Shown here: positions 1 through 13,867 of the stretch, in pieces
Layout of the letters: every line of letters starts with the position of its first letter
Position numbering within the stretch: position 1 is the stretch's first letter
From: Limanda limanda
Taxonomy: Eukaryota; Chordata; Actinopteri; Pleuronectiformes; Pleuronectidae
Direction of reading: 5' to 3'
Assembly: GCF_963576545.1 (NCBI RefSeq)
Contig: NC_083638.1
Location: forward strand, 24,204,090-24,268,089
DNA: 64,000 nt
Made by a program: the position numbers and the translations under genes
Notes under the pieces: generated by a model
Told to the model about the DNA's origin: nothing
The model's input: the letters and a program-made list of their open reading frames with translations, nothing else
Databases searched by the model: none

Positions 1-2839
1 CTCTTTCTACTGAGTGCACAGTGGGAGGTGTGCATTAGACAGAGCAGAAAGAGTATCAGATAGGAGTAGATCTGCTGTTTCAGCCTTCTCCCTCTACTCT
101 CCATCACTCTGTTACACTCCCAGCAGCACTTACAGTACACAGCTCTCCTTCTCTTCTCCAGGGAGGAATCAAACAATATCACCACATAGGTTTTTGTCCC
201 TGCAGAGAATTTAGACAGTGGAGAGAAAAAAGCACCTTAAGATGTTGAGAAACTGTGAGGCCACCTCTCTTTGTGGTGACCACAGACGAGCTGAGAGATG
301 TGTTCACACAGTCAACACAAAGTGCTGACATTGGTGTGTGACTGCAACCAGAGCCCTCAGCTCCTACCCCAAGTTATCACATCACGTCCCAGTCAGCCGG
401 GGAGAGGGGATGGAGGACGGAGAGCAGACTGTAGCTGAGAGGCAGGCGCTGGCTGCTGCAGTGCCCGCTCAATAATCCACAGACAGACATATAGATAAGA
501 GCAGAGGGCTGGATGACAGTGGTTTAGCTTGATGTGAAGACGGCCAGGTCAGCATTCATACCTCACTCTGTGGCCTACTTCGACTGTTGCCATCCTTGTT
601 GTTGTTTACCAAACTCATGTGGTGGGGTTGAAAGCTTGACCACCACAGAAACTCATGCACTACCTGTCTTGTTAAAAAATAAATATATAAAATATAGAAG
701 CAAATGTGATACTGCATCAGAAGGTCAAGGACTCAACAGCAGTATCTAGTGGCTACATTAGGAACAGCACTTGACAATGCACACATTCCACCACGTTTCA
801 ATTATTCACTGACAGGGGCGGACATCATTGTGAGAAAAACACCACAGTATATAACACTCTGTCAAAATCCCCACTAAATCTTTGCTGCAGCATCTGATCT
901 TTATCTCACTAAGTAAATTAGGGTTAGAGGTGACGACTGCTCACGAGGATCTTAAGTCATCACATAGATTTTGAATATTTGAAAATGAGATTAAATCAGA
1001 TCATGAATAAAAAAAATTACCCTTGCTTCTCTGCACTAAAGCAAATTAAATTGGATTGCTTTGCGAGAACTCACACAGCTGTGTGGTCAATGTGTTCAAT
1101 AAATGCTGCAGTGAGTGGAATTGGCCTAACATCCGAGATCTGCTCTCGCCAGCAGCAGACAGATGGTCCTTTTCACTCGTCTTTTCACTCAATATTCTAT
1201 TAAACAAAAACAGCAATATTTAATGAAGTAATCCACAGTGAGACATTATTTCAGGGCTTGTACACAAAATCGGCAACTTATTGAAGTGTTGCGTTATTCA
1301 GACAAGCAATATAAATGGAGAGTAAACCACAAAGCATTATTATTATTGCATAAATCTTGTGATTATTCCCTCATTGTAAGATCAAGAAGACAAAGCTGTA
1401 TCGCCATTCAAGGTGCTAAGTTGTAAAATAGCTGTGAGTGGAGAGACTTATTTCTCTTTTTCTTTACAGTCAGGACATGAAACTATTTCCTGTTCTCACA
1501 GGACCGTGGAGTGCAGTAGCGTTCAAGGTCATCTTGTGCTTAAAAGTTGTTTTCTCAGATTTGTTCCCCCTCATTTCCTGTCTTAACCTGATTTCTCACA
1601 ATAGCCCAGTTTCTTGTGTGCATACATAAGCACAGCTACTGAATGAATGCACTGCAGTGACTAATATATCATATTATAATTGTGGGTTTTTTTTGGCCAC
1701 ACAATGGAACAAAAACAATGAAATATTACCTCATAGAAAACTGAAGTCAAGGAAAAACATATTTAGATGTGTTTCTGAAAACTAGATGCATGTAAGACCA
1801 ATAAACTTTCTCGGTAGCTTCACTAACAACGACTTGAATAATATTAACTGCACAATAGAGCTGAGAGGACTGCAGAGCTTTATCTCTCTAGACCTTAATA
1901 TCAGTCCAGTAAATATGCCAGATTATAATCTGATAATAATCCAGTAATTACCCCCACTGGGAAATCTGTGACAATGTCAAAATACACAACGTTGCAAAAG
2001 TCCTAGATTTGCCCCTTTGTCTGCATCTATGATGGGTTTAATGGGTTCTTCCTTTGCCCATGTCCATTCCTTCTACCAAGTTTTAAGAAAATCAGTTCAG
2101 TACTTTTTAAGTAATCCTCCTGATAGACCAACAGCAATGGAGGTAATAAGTCTGATAGATGCTTTTCATGCAGTACCCAACCCAACTGTTTTTTTATCTA
2201 AATGGAAATTTCCTGTGCTTGCAGAAAAAGCAACGCAACACGATATCCTGTATTAGATTTTCCACTGGTGAAATGAGTTTCTCACGTTTAAATTACCTTC
2301 ATATTTCTCATCACTTTTAGAGCAATCACTGCAATCTATTGAACAAAATAGAGATGGGTGCTTCATGTGAAACGGCTGGATCTTAGATATGCTCACTAGA
2401 AAGACTTTCTCTTCCCATGCAACATCAATCTTCCACCTTTGCGGCTTTAAACTAATAAATTGTTCTCTCCATGTCTCTGTGTGGTGAGAGGAGAACAGTG
2501 TGGGACCTGCTCCTCTCTGCAGTGGCTCCAGTCGAGCTCAGGCTCTGACAGAATGCGGCAGAAAAAAACTGTCATCTGAATTCAATCATAGGGAGGCAAA
2601 CGAACTCGATCTCTCCTCTAGAGACGCAGTGAAAAATGACTTGGATGCAGAGCTTCTATATTTAACATGAAAAGTTTTGAATGAAAGAAGTTTTGTTTTA
2701 GAAAGTTAGGACTTAACTCAACTCTTTGTTTCAAGCCAGCTACATTGACTGTACAATATTATAGTAAACCTGGTGTATAAAAGCCTCTATTTCACACAAA
2801 GCAGCAACTTAAATGTTACTGTGTAATACCATTAAACCA

Positions 2840-3060
2840 GTGTTACCTTGTCTCAATCTGCATCTCCTCCTCCTCCAAACTGGAGGGCTCCAGCTCACAC
2901 ACCAGTTCTGTTTCATGATCAGCTGAGTCAGACCCCTGACCGAGGGGCCGGCAGCTGCTGCAGCAGGTCCCCATCCCAGCCCGGGCATCTCATCTGCTCT
3001 GTTGCTGCTCTGACTCCTGCTCCAGCTCCAGCTCTGACTGGACAACCAGCTCAAAGCTGT
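2840..3060 (-). pseudogene. exon-like acidic patch with broken frame, unidentified
   Basis: On the minus strand this segment reads like coding sequence in pieces: a Glu/Gln-rich start (SELELEQESEQQQ), then a frame shift or an in-frame TGA, then SDSADHETELVCELEPSS and an EEEE run up to ETR, directly before a GTAACA donor-like site at about 2847. A neighbouring frame supplies GDLLQQLPAPRSG between the two parts. GC content is higher than in the flanks. I do not recognise the family, and it does not match any known part of PLEKHA7. It may be a decayed exon, a cassette exon or chance. Confidence 0.25.
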
Positions 3061-3738
3061 CTGGACAGTGACTGACTCGTTCTAGAAAATGTATATCATC
3101 GTACAGAGCACACCTCAGGTCCGCAGCTCTTTGTGTATTCATTCATTGCAGGTTAAATATTGCAAGTCCATCCGAGTCCTGATGGAAAGCTTCCTTTCAG
3201 CACAACTGCCCACTGTACAGCTCTCTCAATCTGCTCTTTGTTTCCATCATTTTTATTCAGTCCACTTTAACCTCTGTCTATTTGTAGGCCGCCGACAGGA
3301 GCAAACAGTCTGTATTGTCTAACTGTCACAGGCCTCGTGATAAGTTACCGCGAACGTGATATTGACAACACAGCTCTGTTTATAAATCGTTTGGCCTCAA
3401 GTGAAGGGACAGGACACCTCACCAGCGGGGAGACAAGACAGATGCAGGGACATAATAGCCGTACACGCTTTAAACATGATACAAGGACCTACTGATAATG
3501 ACAAATGGTCAACATAAATCACCCTACAGGACTCGCTGCCTCACCAACATCCCATTTACAATTGCATAACCATGAATCCTTATATCAGATTCAGTATTAC
3601 CGCATCCGCTGTTAAAGATGCTGTAAGCATGTGCGCTGCTGCCACCTTCACGGGATTAATGGCTCATGTTTCAAGGCAAGGTTGTGTCTGCATGCGTCTG
3701 TTGTAGGTGAATGAAGTGTTAATAATAGTACATATATA

Positions 3739-3947
<209 letters not shown>

Positions 3948-5317
3948 ACCAATCACGCCCTCTCATTGCTCCATCATCACCTTATTTATATTTCACACTA
4001 TATTTTATTACCACTGTATTACATCTATTATTATTTCTATGATGACGCAAAAGAGCAATTTGATCTTCTCCTGACCTTCAAATGCATTCAGCCTGATCAT
4101 TCACCATTTTCATTGCCTGCACTGCAACATGGTGCAATGGTGGGAAGAGAATTGCAACAAGCAGCAGGTTGTGTTTGTCAAACAGCAGGAATTGTATGCT
4201 GCAGTGAAAATGGCTTAAGAGCACATATGTTTACAGCTCATCTCTTGTGATTCAGCTTCAGCTTCGATCTTCAATGGCAGAAAAGGTTAAATGGCCTCAA
4301 CCACAGTATAATGTTAATAATAAGAATTATCCTTCTGAATACAATGATGAGCCAGCAGGTGCTTTTCAGCATAAAGACAGGAAGTCTGTCTAACTTGACA
4401 AAGCCCTCGACACGGTACAGGAGTTTGGTGTTTTCTATTCGCCTGTCATCTTTTGCAAAGAAAAAACAGGAGTAATCGGATCCATCAGACTCTGCCTGTC
4501 AAGAATGACACAACCATTTTGTAGAATCTATTTTCAGATGAAGGTCACTGTCTCAACGAACTGCTCGAGGGAAGCTAGAAAAGAGAGGGACTGACTGTAC
4601 ACATAGAAAAGTAAAGTGATAAATGTTTGGGCAACAGATGAATACCATGACCAGACCCCATGTTGGTATAAAACAATGGGAAAAAGGAAAACTGATTGAT
4701 GAAGATGATAATACCAGGGGTTCTGGAATTACTATAATTCAAAATATGGGCCCACTGTGGTGCAACACGTGCAAATTACATCCAAATCTGATGTCATCCA
4801 AATATATTTGTGTGTCACATAATGTCATTCCTTGTACCAACCATGAATGAGTAAGAAAATGTCACCCAATGACAAAATGCATCTAAGTGGCGCCACAGTG
4901 GAAGATCTTGAGACCGGGTCCATCTAGCAGGTAGATTACTTTATGAAATATGTTTAACATATGATTAATATGTACATTTGCTTCATGAGGCTGAATGAAA
5001 TCATAAAGCTTGTTGGCTAATTTGAATGTCGACATGCTTAAGCTGATTATCAGCCACCTCTGCTGTAAACTGAAACCTGTCAAACAAAAATCAATCAATA
5101 AACGACAGTGACATTATACAAATTCTACAGGCAAAGAGCAGATTCAGTAAAAACCGGATGAATCCATTTAGAAAGTCCCCGATATAAATATTTGCTTTAT
5201 TAACACTGAAGATAATAGATGTGGTTTCCTCTTACGCCTTAAGTCAATGTCTGCTTTGTGTTGCTGCAGAGTACAAGTGTCAGTGCATCCTACTGTACAG
5301 TCAGTTACTCTTCAATT

Positions 5318-5500
5318 TATCCATCCATCCATACCACATTTCCACTGCAGGTCATGGGGTGACTGGAGCTAATCCCCACTGACATTACACTATTGAACAG
5401 CCAGCGAAACACAGGGGTGACATACAGAGACAAGCAACCCATACAAACACAAGGGGAACATGTAAACGCTCCCACTTTACCACAGTGTCAGCCCCTCATT
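5318..5500 (+). repeat. LINE-type dispersed repeat tail fragment
   Basis: It begins with a CCATCCATCCAT run, followed by decayed forms of the motifs CATGGGGTGACTGGAGC, GACATACAGAGACAAGCAACC and GGGGAACATGTAAACGCTCCC. This motif order is that of a very common fish dispersed repeat, normally classed as the 3' tail of an RTE/Rex-type LINE. The exact family needs a repeat library. Confidence 0.6.
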
Positions 5501-8500
5501 AATTCAGAGGGACACAATCTATATAAAGTGACACTGTAAGAGTCTGAAGACACAGCTTTAGGAAATATGGTACCCACAGTACCCCATGGGACCCTATGAG
5601 GGCAAATCCTTTGTAGGGCAAATGCAACACAGTCTGCAATGTGCCCAAGTCATTTCTCACAGAAAGCAGGAACTGGGAAAGTGTAAAAAAGTGTGAAATG
5701 ATTTGGAAAATGTAGAAACAGCGTCTGAGTCTCTGACACCTGCACTATATAAATATGTAATTAGTATTCACTCCCTGGAGCACAAGTACAGTAGGAAAGC
5801 TGTTGGTGTTCTGGGATCTGATTAAATCAAACATCTGTGACAGAAAGTTCTACTTGGACGAGCCTAATGACATACACACTTTCATCTGTACCTGCTTGTC
5901 TGTAACATCCAAACACTGTTTACACATGATCACTCTCTAAGTAAAACAACAGATTTAAACATATCTGTTTTTATATCACTATCCACAGATGATTGTCCTT
6001 CTTAAGTAGACTCTCAGTGAGGAGTGAAGTGAGGCAGTTAGTAATTGGTATTCATTGATGTTTTTTTTAAGTCTTTCTTCATTACCATGGCAGTCGACAA
6101 AGATTACCAAGCAACGCTCCTTTACAAGCACAGTCCTTAGTGCAAACATGAGGCTACTCAGCAAATCTAACAGCAATCAGTCGCATCTATTACACTCAGT
6201 GGAAATCTATACTCATATCTTTGAGTTGTGTTTTTAAGCTTCGATGAAGTTTGAGGTCATAGTCTCAGTCTTACTCTGAGCATTGACAACTTCTTAAGTA
6301 AAGAATGACTTCTTGGAAGAATTGAAAAAAAGAAGAAACGACTGAATGCACCTTCTTCCTGCCTGAGCCCAAAGCTGGACCAGTTGGGAAAACACTTGAA
6401 AAGTGTTGTCTGTCAAATCAAACTCATATCCTAAATCCATTGTAGTCAAGTGACGTGGTCCTGAACAAAGAAACACAAGGAAGTTTTATCTCACTTTAAA
6501 AGTTTGAGTCAATGTCCAGTGTGAAACTTGGGAGTCGGAGTTTGCCTTTCAAATATGAAGAATGCAGCAAGAGATTGTCGAGTCAGAATAGTTCACAGTC
6601 AAGAGGCGGTGCTCGGGTAGAGTGAGCAGGAGGCAGGACATGGAGTGTAAATTCTGCTGCTGAAATCTGGTCTTTTAGTTTACAGCGTCGGCCTGTTTAC
6701 CGAAAGCTCTCAAATCTTGTTGGCTTTCCAAGTCTTCGTCACCATCTTCTATGTGTATGGAACCTCTCTTTCATCCTGAGATATTAATATTCTTCCAGTT
6801 TTGGGTCCACTGTGTGTAATGACTCCAGCGGGTCCATTCGCTCACTGTGACTTTTCCTTTCATTTTCCTGCTGGATTCTCACATGGACTCACTCTGAAGT
6901 GGTGTCTGGACTTCAGCTCATTTCTGAAAAGCAGCTTCAGAGGGAAGTTTTACTTCACTTTTAAACTAAAAGGTCAGCGTCCAGTGTCAAGGGTAAAATA
7001 TTAAAGCTCAGAAGGGAGGCAGAAATTGCTTTTGAACCACTTTTTTTACGGAATTTCAATTATTTTTCTTGACAGAGCACAAAGGTCACCAAGTCTGTGC
7101 TTCAGTTAGCAATATGGTTAGGACCTTGGGGCTAGTTTCTGTCCGCTCTTTTTCGCAATGATGTTTTTAATTCTGCAATGATGTATTGATTTTATGTTTG
7201 TTGAAAAATAACCTTCATTAAGTCAGCCTTGAGATAAGGGCCTGTACGGATACTAGACTCATTTTTATCTATTAAAATGCCCTGCTTCAACGCTCCCAAA
7301 ACATCCCCTGGCTAATTAATCCACACTGTCCACAACAAATATAGTCAGCTAGTTAAAAAGATGCAAGCACAACCTAAAAGTTTAAGCAGCAGGGGACCGG
7401 GTGAACACTCAAAATACCACTAAAGATCTAACGACGAAATATCGATGGGCTCATCACATTTCCTGAGAGTTGAGACAGAAACAGGGGAAGCCGAGTTTTA
7501 GGGTGGATATCAAAAACTTTTTCCTGGACTGTCCCACAGCTATTGTAAGTCCACTCAACAATGTGAACTTTGTCCTCAACAGGACGCCATTGTACCTCAG
7601 TTGGGACATTTTTTCCCTTAGGGAGCTATAGAATGTCACATTTCCTGAGTCAACCTAATTGAACTGGATTCCTTTTATGAGAAAGTTACTTAACATAACT
7701 TCTTAATAATAATCATATGCATATTCTTCATATTTAGCTAACAGACTGATGTATTTGACCATAATCAGAGCACATTAAAGTTTATAACAGATGAAGTCTA
7801 TCGCTCTAAGTTTATAAAGAAGCTTAGATAATTTAATACAATTAGTTACACACATCTTGTTGTTACATGTGTCAATTTTCATGTTTGTTTGCTTTCTAAT
7901 AGCTTGATCATAGACAAGCAATTACACATGTGGACCTCAACACACAGACCAGCAACACAGAACAGTTTCATCTGCAGCATATTATCTTCTGGGATTGAAA
8001 GTGCAATGACTGTGTAAGATTATTTCCAAATTGAGTCACTTCCTCGGAGATTTGCAAGAAGTATGATAGTCAGACACACTCCATCTCAATCTGCTGCCAC
8101 AGATGACAACAGACCTCGCCGCTCAGTTCTGACAATCCCCTCCTCCAATGTATCAAAAGTACAGTTAATAAAATGCATACACTTTTTTATCATGAATAAA
8201 TCTTACTTAGTTTGAGCTGAGAAACTGAAAAAGGTTTTAACTCGCTACACTTCTTGTAAACCAAACACTGTTCAGATAGTGCAGGGTGGCTAAAAGGACG
8301 ATGTGTAAATAAATACAGGGTCTGAACAATCCCTCCTTTGTATCCAACTGAATTCCAACATCAACATAAAACCAAATCTACCGACTGTTGACACGGCAGC
8401 ACCGTGACAACTTCCTGCTAGAGTTTGTGTCTGCGAGTTTCCTGGACAAACAAGAGGTCAGAAGAAAAAGGGGTTTGGACGACACTGGTTTACATGAAAG

Positions 8501-10525
8501 AACCTACATGCTTCATGCTAAAAGTCTGAGTGTTCACTTCAAGTCTGTGGTTGAGTTCAAAACTAAAAAGACTAAAACTCATTAACTAACTAAAATGTTA
8601 CGTCTGAAATATGGCCAAAGTCCAAGTTGTCCTGTCATTTTACAAATTGTTTTGGCCAGAAGCCATCTTTCATGTATTCAGTCTGGCACCGAAGCTGTAA
8701 AAATATTCCTGTTTGAAACCTTTGATCAAAACCAACTCATGTTTTAAAACCAAAGTATTAATACATTAACCTGGTCCGTGTCACTCTTACACCTCGACAC
8801 AAGCGGCACGTCCTTTAATTACCTCACAGACACAAGGGACGCATACAGAAACACCATTATCATCATGGCATCCTCTCTGAGCCCGGTAAATCAAATAAAC
8901 TTCCACAGATAAAATCACCCACAATGAGAAAATGACATTAAATGTTCCTCACTGAGTTGTAATGACTAGTTCGTGCCCATTACAAGTTGTACACCAATCA
9001 GCCATTTCTCTCCTGAACCATGAACACCGACCAACTTCTCTGTTTGTCTAACAGCAATTTCGTAAAGTTTTATAAACAAAAGTTTTTAGTATTACTGCTA
9101 TTTAGGTGCATCATACTTTGACCTGCCTGACATAGACAACAACATAATAGTGTGATAATTGTAAGATGTTTATCTCAATATTAATATGTTCATTTTCGGT
9201 TGAAGTTGTATGAATCATCTTTTATTCAGAGACATTTAATTTGAACTAATATGTCGCTGTATTTTTCAAGATTCAATTACATCACAAACTAGAGCACATA
9301 ACTCTGTTGATGTTATCTTGCCATTTTTAAAGAAAGCAAAAGGAAATTCTCAGATCCACTGCCAAACTATATGGGCTTTTCCTCAGCTCATGCCTCACCA
9401 CTCCATACAATTCTATGTAAATCTGTTGTAGTTTAAGAGTTATCATTCTGACACACACACAAAAACCTCAATGAAAACAGGTAATGAAAATAATGACCCT
9501 GTTTTATTCTGGCAAATATACCAAGAGAATGTGGAAAGATAAACCTCCTGAAACAGGAGAATAGTGTTGGTTTGTTCCTGCTCACTGTTTGACTCCGAGA
9601 AGCCCTCAGCAACAAAGAGTCACGCAGAGAGTCGGAGCAAAACAGGATCCTTCTACCATCCAACTGGGCAACAAGTAGACGCCTGATTTAATCGCCCTGA
9701 CATTTAGGCCACCATATATCACACAACTTCACTGTTGCATTGTCCTGGCTTCTTAGAGAGAGACAGTGATTGAACAAGGCACACACAAAGGCCACCTTTA
9801 TTCTTAACACAATATAAGTGTCAGCAGCAACAAATGTGTTAGTCGAAACCACTTTATGTTTGTTTGTTTTCCAGCACACATATTTTGATGCCAGCATGTC
9901 TTTCCAAGTGACTATCGACATCCATATGTTGGATTAAGTGCGACCTCTATTTATGATTTGTAATTTTTAAATCCCTGACTAGATGGATTTTTTAAATAAC
10001 TATTACGGACTATTTGATTTGACTGCTCATACTTATTTCTGTGTACCAGGCACTGCCAGTAACTATCAACAGCAGAGAAATGGCAGCTCTGGGGATTTAA
10101 AACCTCCCCATACAGGCCTTCTGTCTGGAACCAATGGGGCAAACTAAAAGGGCTATGACAGGACTACGGCTCGTGGAACTGTGCAAAATCTTAAACAAGC
10201 TACTGAAGGAGGAGTCACTAATTCAAAAAGATCCAGCTCCAAAGAGGAATTCAAGTCTCCACTTCGTTTTACTGCAGCGTTCTGGAAATCATTGTCAGCC
10301 TGACTTATCCAGTTGATTTCAGCATGATTTTATAGAGGCTGCCGCGGCCTGGTTTCTCTCACACTAACGGTCTGATACACGGTGATAGCAACAGACCAGA
10401 AACCACACAAATACCCACAGTTTAAAACCAATACAACACAAAGCAGATGGAAATGAAAGCTGGTGTTGGGAATTTCTCCAATCCCACGGTTTAAGACTGG
10501 CACAGTTCTGCCTTATCCACTAGAG

Positions 10526-10990
10526 AGCGATTATTTCTTTTAATGATCTTCAAAGAGTGATTCATGCTTTTGTCACGTCTCATCTGGATTATTGTAATGA
10601 AGCGTTTACAGTGTTTACATCCCGCAACCACAACTTGATTGCATAACTTCAGGATGTGCAAAACACGGCAGCTTGACTTTTAACCAAAGCACAAAAGCAT
10701 GAGCATATCTCTACCAGATCTCGGCAATGACCTTTTGAGGAATGTGAATTTTACTAAAGAGGTTACAGTAAAATATAGTTTTAGTAATAATACCCCACAC
10801 CATTAAGACATTCAGCAGTGTGCATCATCCTGTATACTTAATTTTATATTGTTTGTTTAGCATTGAATTTAATTATTCTTATTATTTACATTCCAGCTAT
10901 TACTTCTCTGTTAATTGTCTTTTCATTTGCCACTGATTTGTGAAGCACTTAAAGTCTTTCTATATGAGCTCTATAAATTCCTTATTGATC
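10526..10990 (+). mobile_element. L2/CR1-like LINE 3' relic (reverse transcriptase end)
   Basis: The plus strand reads DLQRVIHAFVTSHLDYCNE, typical of the C-terminal part of L2-type LINE reverse transcriptase (consensus FVTSRLDYCN), then a decayed LQ..QNTAA.LLT stretch. It ends with GTGAAGCACTT and AGCTCTATAAAT, the usual L2-like 3' end. Stops and frameshifts make it inactive. Confidence 0.7.
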
Positions 10991-11879
10991 ATCCTTCTGA
11001 AATGTAATAATGATTGTCACGGAGGTTTTACAAATCTAACAAAAACGATGGAAAGGCATATTTCTGTCGTGTGTGTACACATTTGCTTTGCACACATTTC
11101 TTCCTCTCTTTGAATCCTACGGTGCAGTGGTAACACTTATTCTTCTGAGTGCTTTCTTTGGCAATCGGCCGGGCTGCACAGCCTGAAGCGTTTCTACGCT
11201 GCAGTAGACTTGGATGAACTCCTCACTGGCCGGTCAAGCCATTCTGAGTTGAGCACATTTGGGGAAAAAATAGATTGTTTCAAATCGATAGTCGGAAATT
11301 TGGACATTCAGAGCATTAACTTTAATAAAAGAAGATTCATCTCACTTTGTTTTCCCATTTCGCAGAGTACCTGCTCTCCCTCTCTCATCTCCATCACTGT
11401 CTTTCTCTTTTTCTCAGTCTCCTCATCCTGGCCCCGTTTCTTACTCACATCAATGAAAGATATTGAACCACAAGTAGTCAGCAAGAAAAATTCTCAAGTT
11501 AACTGCATCCCCCTTTGGTGGTTTCAACTATATCTATCCAGTTTGCTGACATAGTCAAAGAACCACTGTGTCGAGTAAAGAAACAAAGTCATTAGTGATC
11601 AGATGAGAAAGTTGGTCTTCTTGGCGTTGTACCACATCTCTGCTGCTCCACAGTAGGGTTCGTTTTGGCAATTACTTTTATTATTTATGATTTAAAAAAA
11701 CGACTGAGGTCCAGACCTTGGGTGACCTCAGTGGTGCGTACAGCCATGAGTGAGAGGCACATAAAGGGAAAAGACATTCTTTGCACATGACTTTTTACTT
11801 GTCTGGTGGGACGAGTATATTTGTTTTACACTTGCCCTATAAAAAAATCCACTTGTCCCGTATAAAAGAGACAAATCTT

Positions 11880-12260
11880 AATGCTGAGCCCTGGCCTACT
11901 TCAGCCTCCTTTCTCTGGCTGCCGATCCTATTAGACTGGATTTTAAATTTTACTCTTGACTTTTAAGGCCCTGCATGGCACTGAGTCACTGAGCGTCTAA
12001 ATCACTCCTCACATCTCGTAGCTGGAGATCTTCACACAAGACCCTGATAGTCATATCCTCATGAAGGCTGAACACCAGGGGTGACAGGGCTTTAACTATG
12101 AGGGCGTCAACCCTTCTGGAATATTTTACCTGAGGATCTTCAACGACAATATTCACTGTCTGGTTTTGAAACATTATTTGATACTTATTTTTTACAGTCT
12201 GGCTTCTGTTTAATTATGTTATCTGTAATTTACTTTATGTGACATTTATGTGTTCACTTT
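11880..12260 (+). mobile_element. second L2-like LINE relic
   Basis: Plus-strand reading contains the decayed HWLPIRLDFK-like motif, then the FKALHGL-like stretch (LLRPCMALSH), the standard order downstream of the FVTSRLDYCN block in L2 LINEs. It probably belongs to the same insertion as 10526-10990 or to a relative, split by other DNA. It has multiple stops. Confidence 0.6.
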
Positions 12261-12315
12261 ATTCATTATTTTACAATTACCTTTACTGTTTCCTGTGCTA
12301 TTTCACTACATCCCC

Positions 12316-12800
12316 CGGGGAGGTGTCTTTGCTGGTTTGTTAGCAGGATTACTCAAATACTACAAAACGGATTTCCACCAAACTGCGGATTAAGGGGTGA
12401 TTCCGGAATGTTTTTCATTTAAATTTCTACTCTAAGAACTAGATAATCCCACGTAGGATTGTTTTCTGCCTCTGCAGAGGTATGTTGTGTGTGATTTAGA
12501 GATGTGATTGTTTCATGATTTTCTCCTTTTTCACTGCTGTTTGACTGTTTGTTTGTTTTTGAGCAGGATCACGTAAAAACTGAACCCATTTTATTGGATG
12601 GGGGCCCATTCACTTTTGGAGTGGTTTAGATTATGGGTCAGATCTAGGGATTATTTGTCACTTTGTTTGACCTTGCAGACGTTTTTATGGATTTCTCCAG
12701 AGATAATGCAAAGATCTATATGAGAAAAATCAGGCAGGTGTAGATTAATAATATCTATGAACAGGCGTAGCTTGTTGTGGATTTGAATAATGATCTGGAT
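12316..12800 (+). repeat. two decayed copies of a dispersed repeat
   Basis: Copies near 12316-12430 and 12540-12800 share a TTTGTT-rich start, then GCAGGATTAC (or GCAGGATCACG), ACGGATTTCCACCAAACT, and further on a block ending AATAATGCAAAGATCTATATGAGAAAAATCAGGCA-like (given here in part). The order of blocks matches a widespread fish repeat with stereotyped motifs. Its class was not determined. Confidence 0.5.
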
Positions 12801-13574
12801 GTAGCTGATCTTAACATATGTATATGCAATATGGTGTGGCCAATCAGCTGCGGTGGAGGGGTGTGCTCTCAGGGTGTCCTTCTACTTGTTCCTATTGTTA
12901 TTATCACTATGTTTAATTGTAAGACAAACGTGGAAATCTAACCAAACAAAAAAGACTTCACAGTGTGGTGCGTGACTTTGGGAATTCGTGTCCCATCCGC
13001 CTCAATAATGCAATCATGCCATACATCTCTGTCACCACATGGTCCCACCCCTCTCCTGCAACCTTTGCAGTCTCTCTCTCACTGCCACGCACACTCACGC
13101 ACACACACACATCAGGGCTATGCACCTATCTAATGGAGAGAGTAGAGGTCCTGCATGGAGGATGTGAGGAGAATGTTAATAGCCCGCCTTCCTCCTGTCC
13201 TGCTCGGCACCGCCACTCTCCATTCACAGTGCGGCTGGAGAAAATTGGTTCCACCTACCAGATGAAACGGTGCGTTCACAACACGGGACTGTTTCGTTTC
13301 AGTGTGCGGTGGCAGCAAATCCAGCGTGTTAGCAGAGGAAGAGAGTGGGAAAGCAAACAAACACACACACAAACACACACACCAACAAACACACACTTGC
13401 CTCTCTATAGTTGTGAGACTCTCATTGACATAATGCATTCCCTAGCCCCTTACTCTAACCATCACAACCACAAACCTAAACCTGAACCTGGTTCTAGTCC
13501 TAAACCTAAACCAAGTCTTAAACCCTCAAACAGTTGGAAAGAATGAGGACCAGTCAAAATGCCAAAGTAAAAGT

Positions 13575-13725
13575 ACACACTCTCTCACTCTCTCTTTCTC
13601 TCTCTCTTTCTCTCTCCCACTCTCATACTCTCATACTCTCTTTCTCTCACTCTCTCTCTCTCACACTCTCATACTCTCATACTCTCATGCTCTCATACTC
13701 TCACACTCTCTCTCTCTCTCTCTCT

Positions 13726-13765
<40 letters not shown>

Positions 13766-13773
13766 CTTTCTCA

Positions 13774-13811
<38 letters not shown>

Positions 13812-13812
13812 A
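13575..13812. repeat. (CT)n / (CACT)n / (CA)n compound microsatellite
   Basis: TCTCTC and ACTCTCAT variants pass into ACACAC. The array lies about 50 bp beyond the third plekha7 exon, in its intron. The pyrimidine-rich stretch is on the plus strand, i.e. purine-rich in the sense of plekha7 transcription. Confidence 0.95.
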
Positions 13813-13867
13813 TGTAAAGCAGCTTAATGAGATCAGTTTTTTTTTTTTGACAACACGAGCCACTCAC

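Noticed and set aside
12965..13546. 193-residue plus-strand open frame
   Set aside because: It starts at GTG, is full of repeat-derived Thr-His and Lys-Pro stretches, and has no domain pattern. Probably chance.
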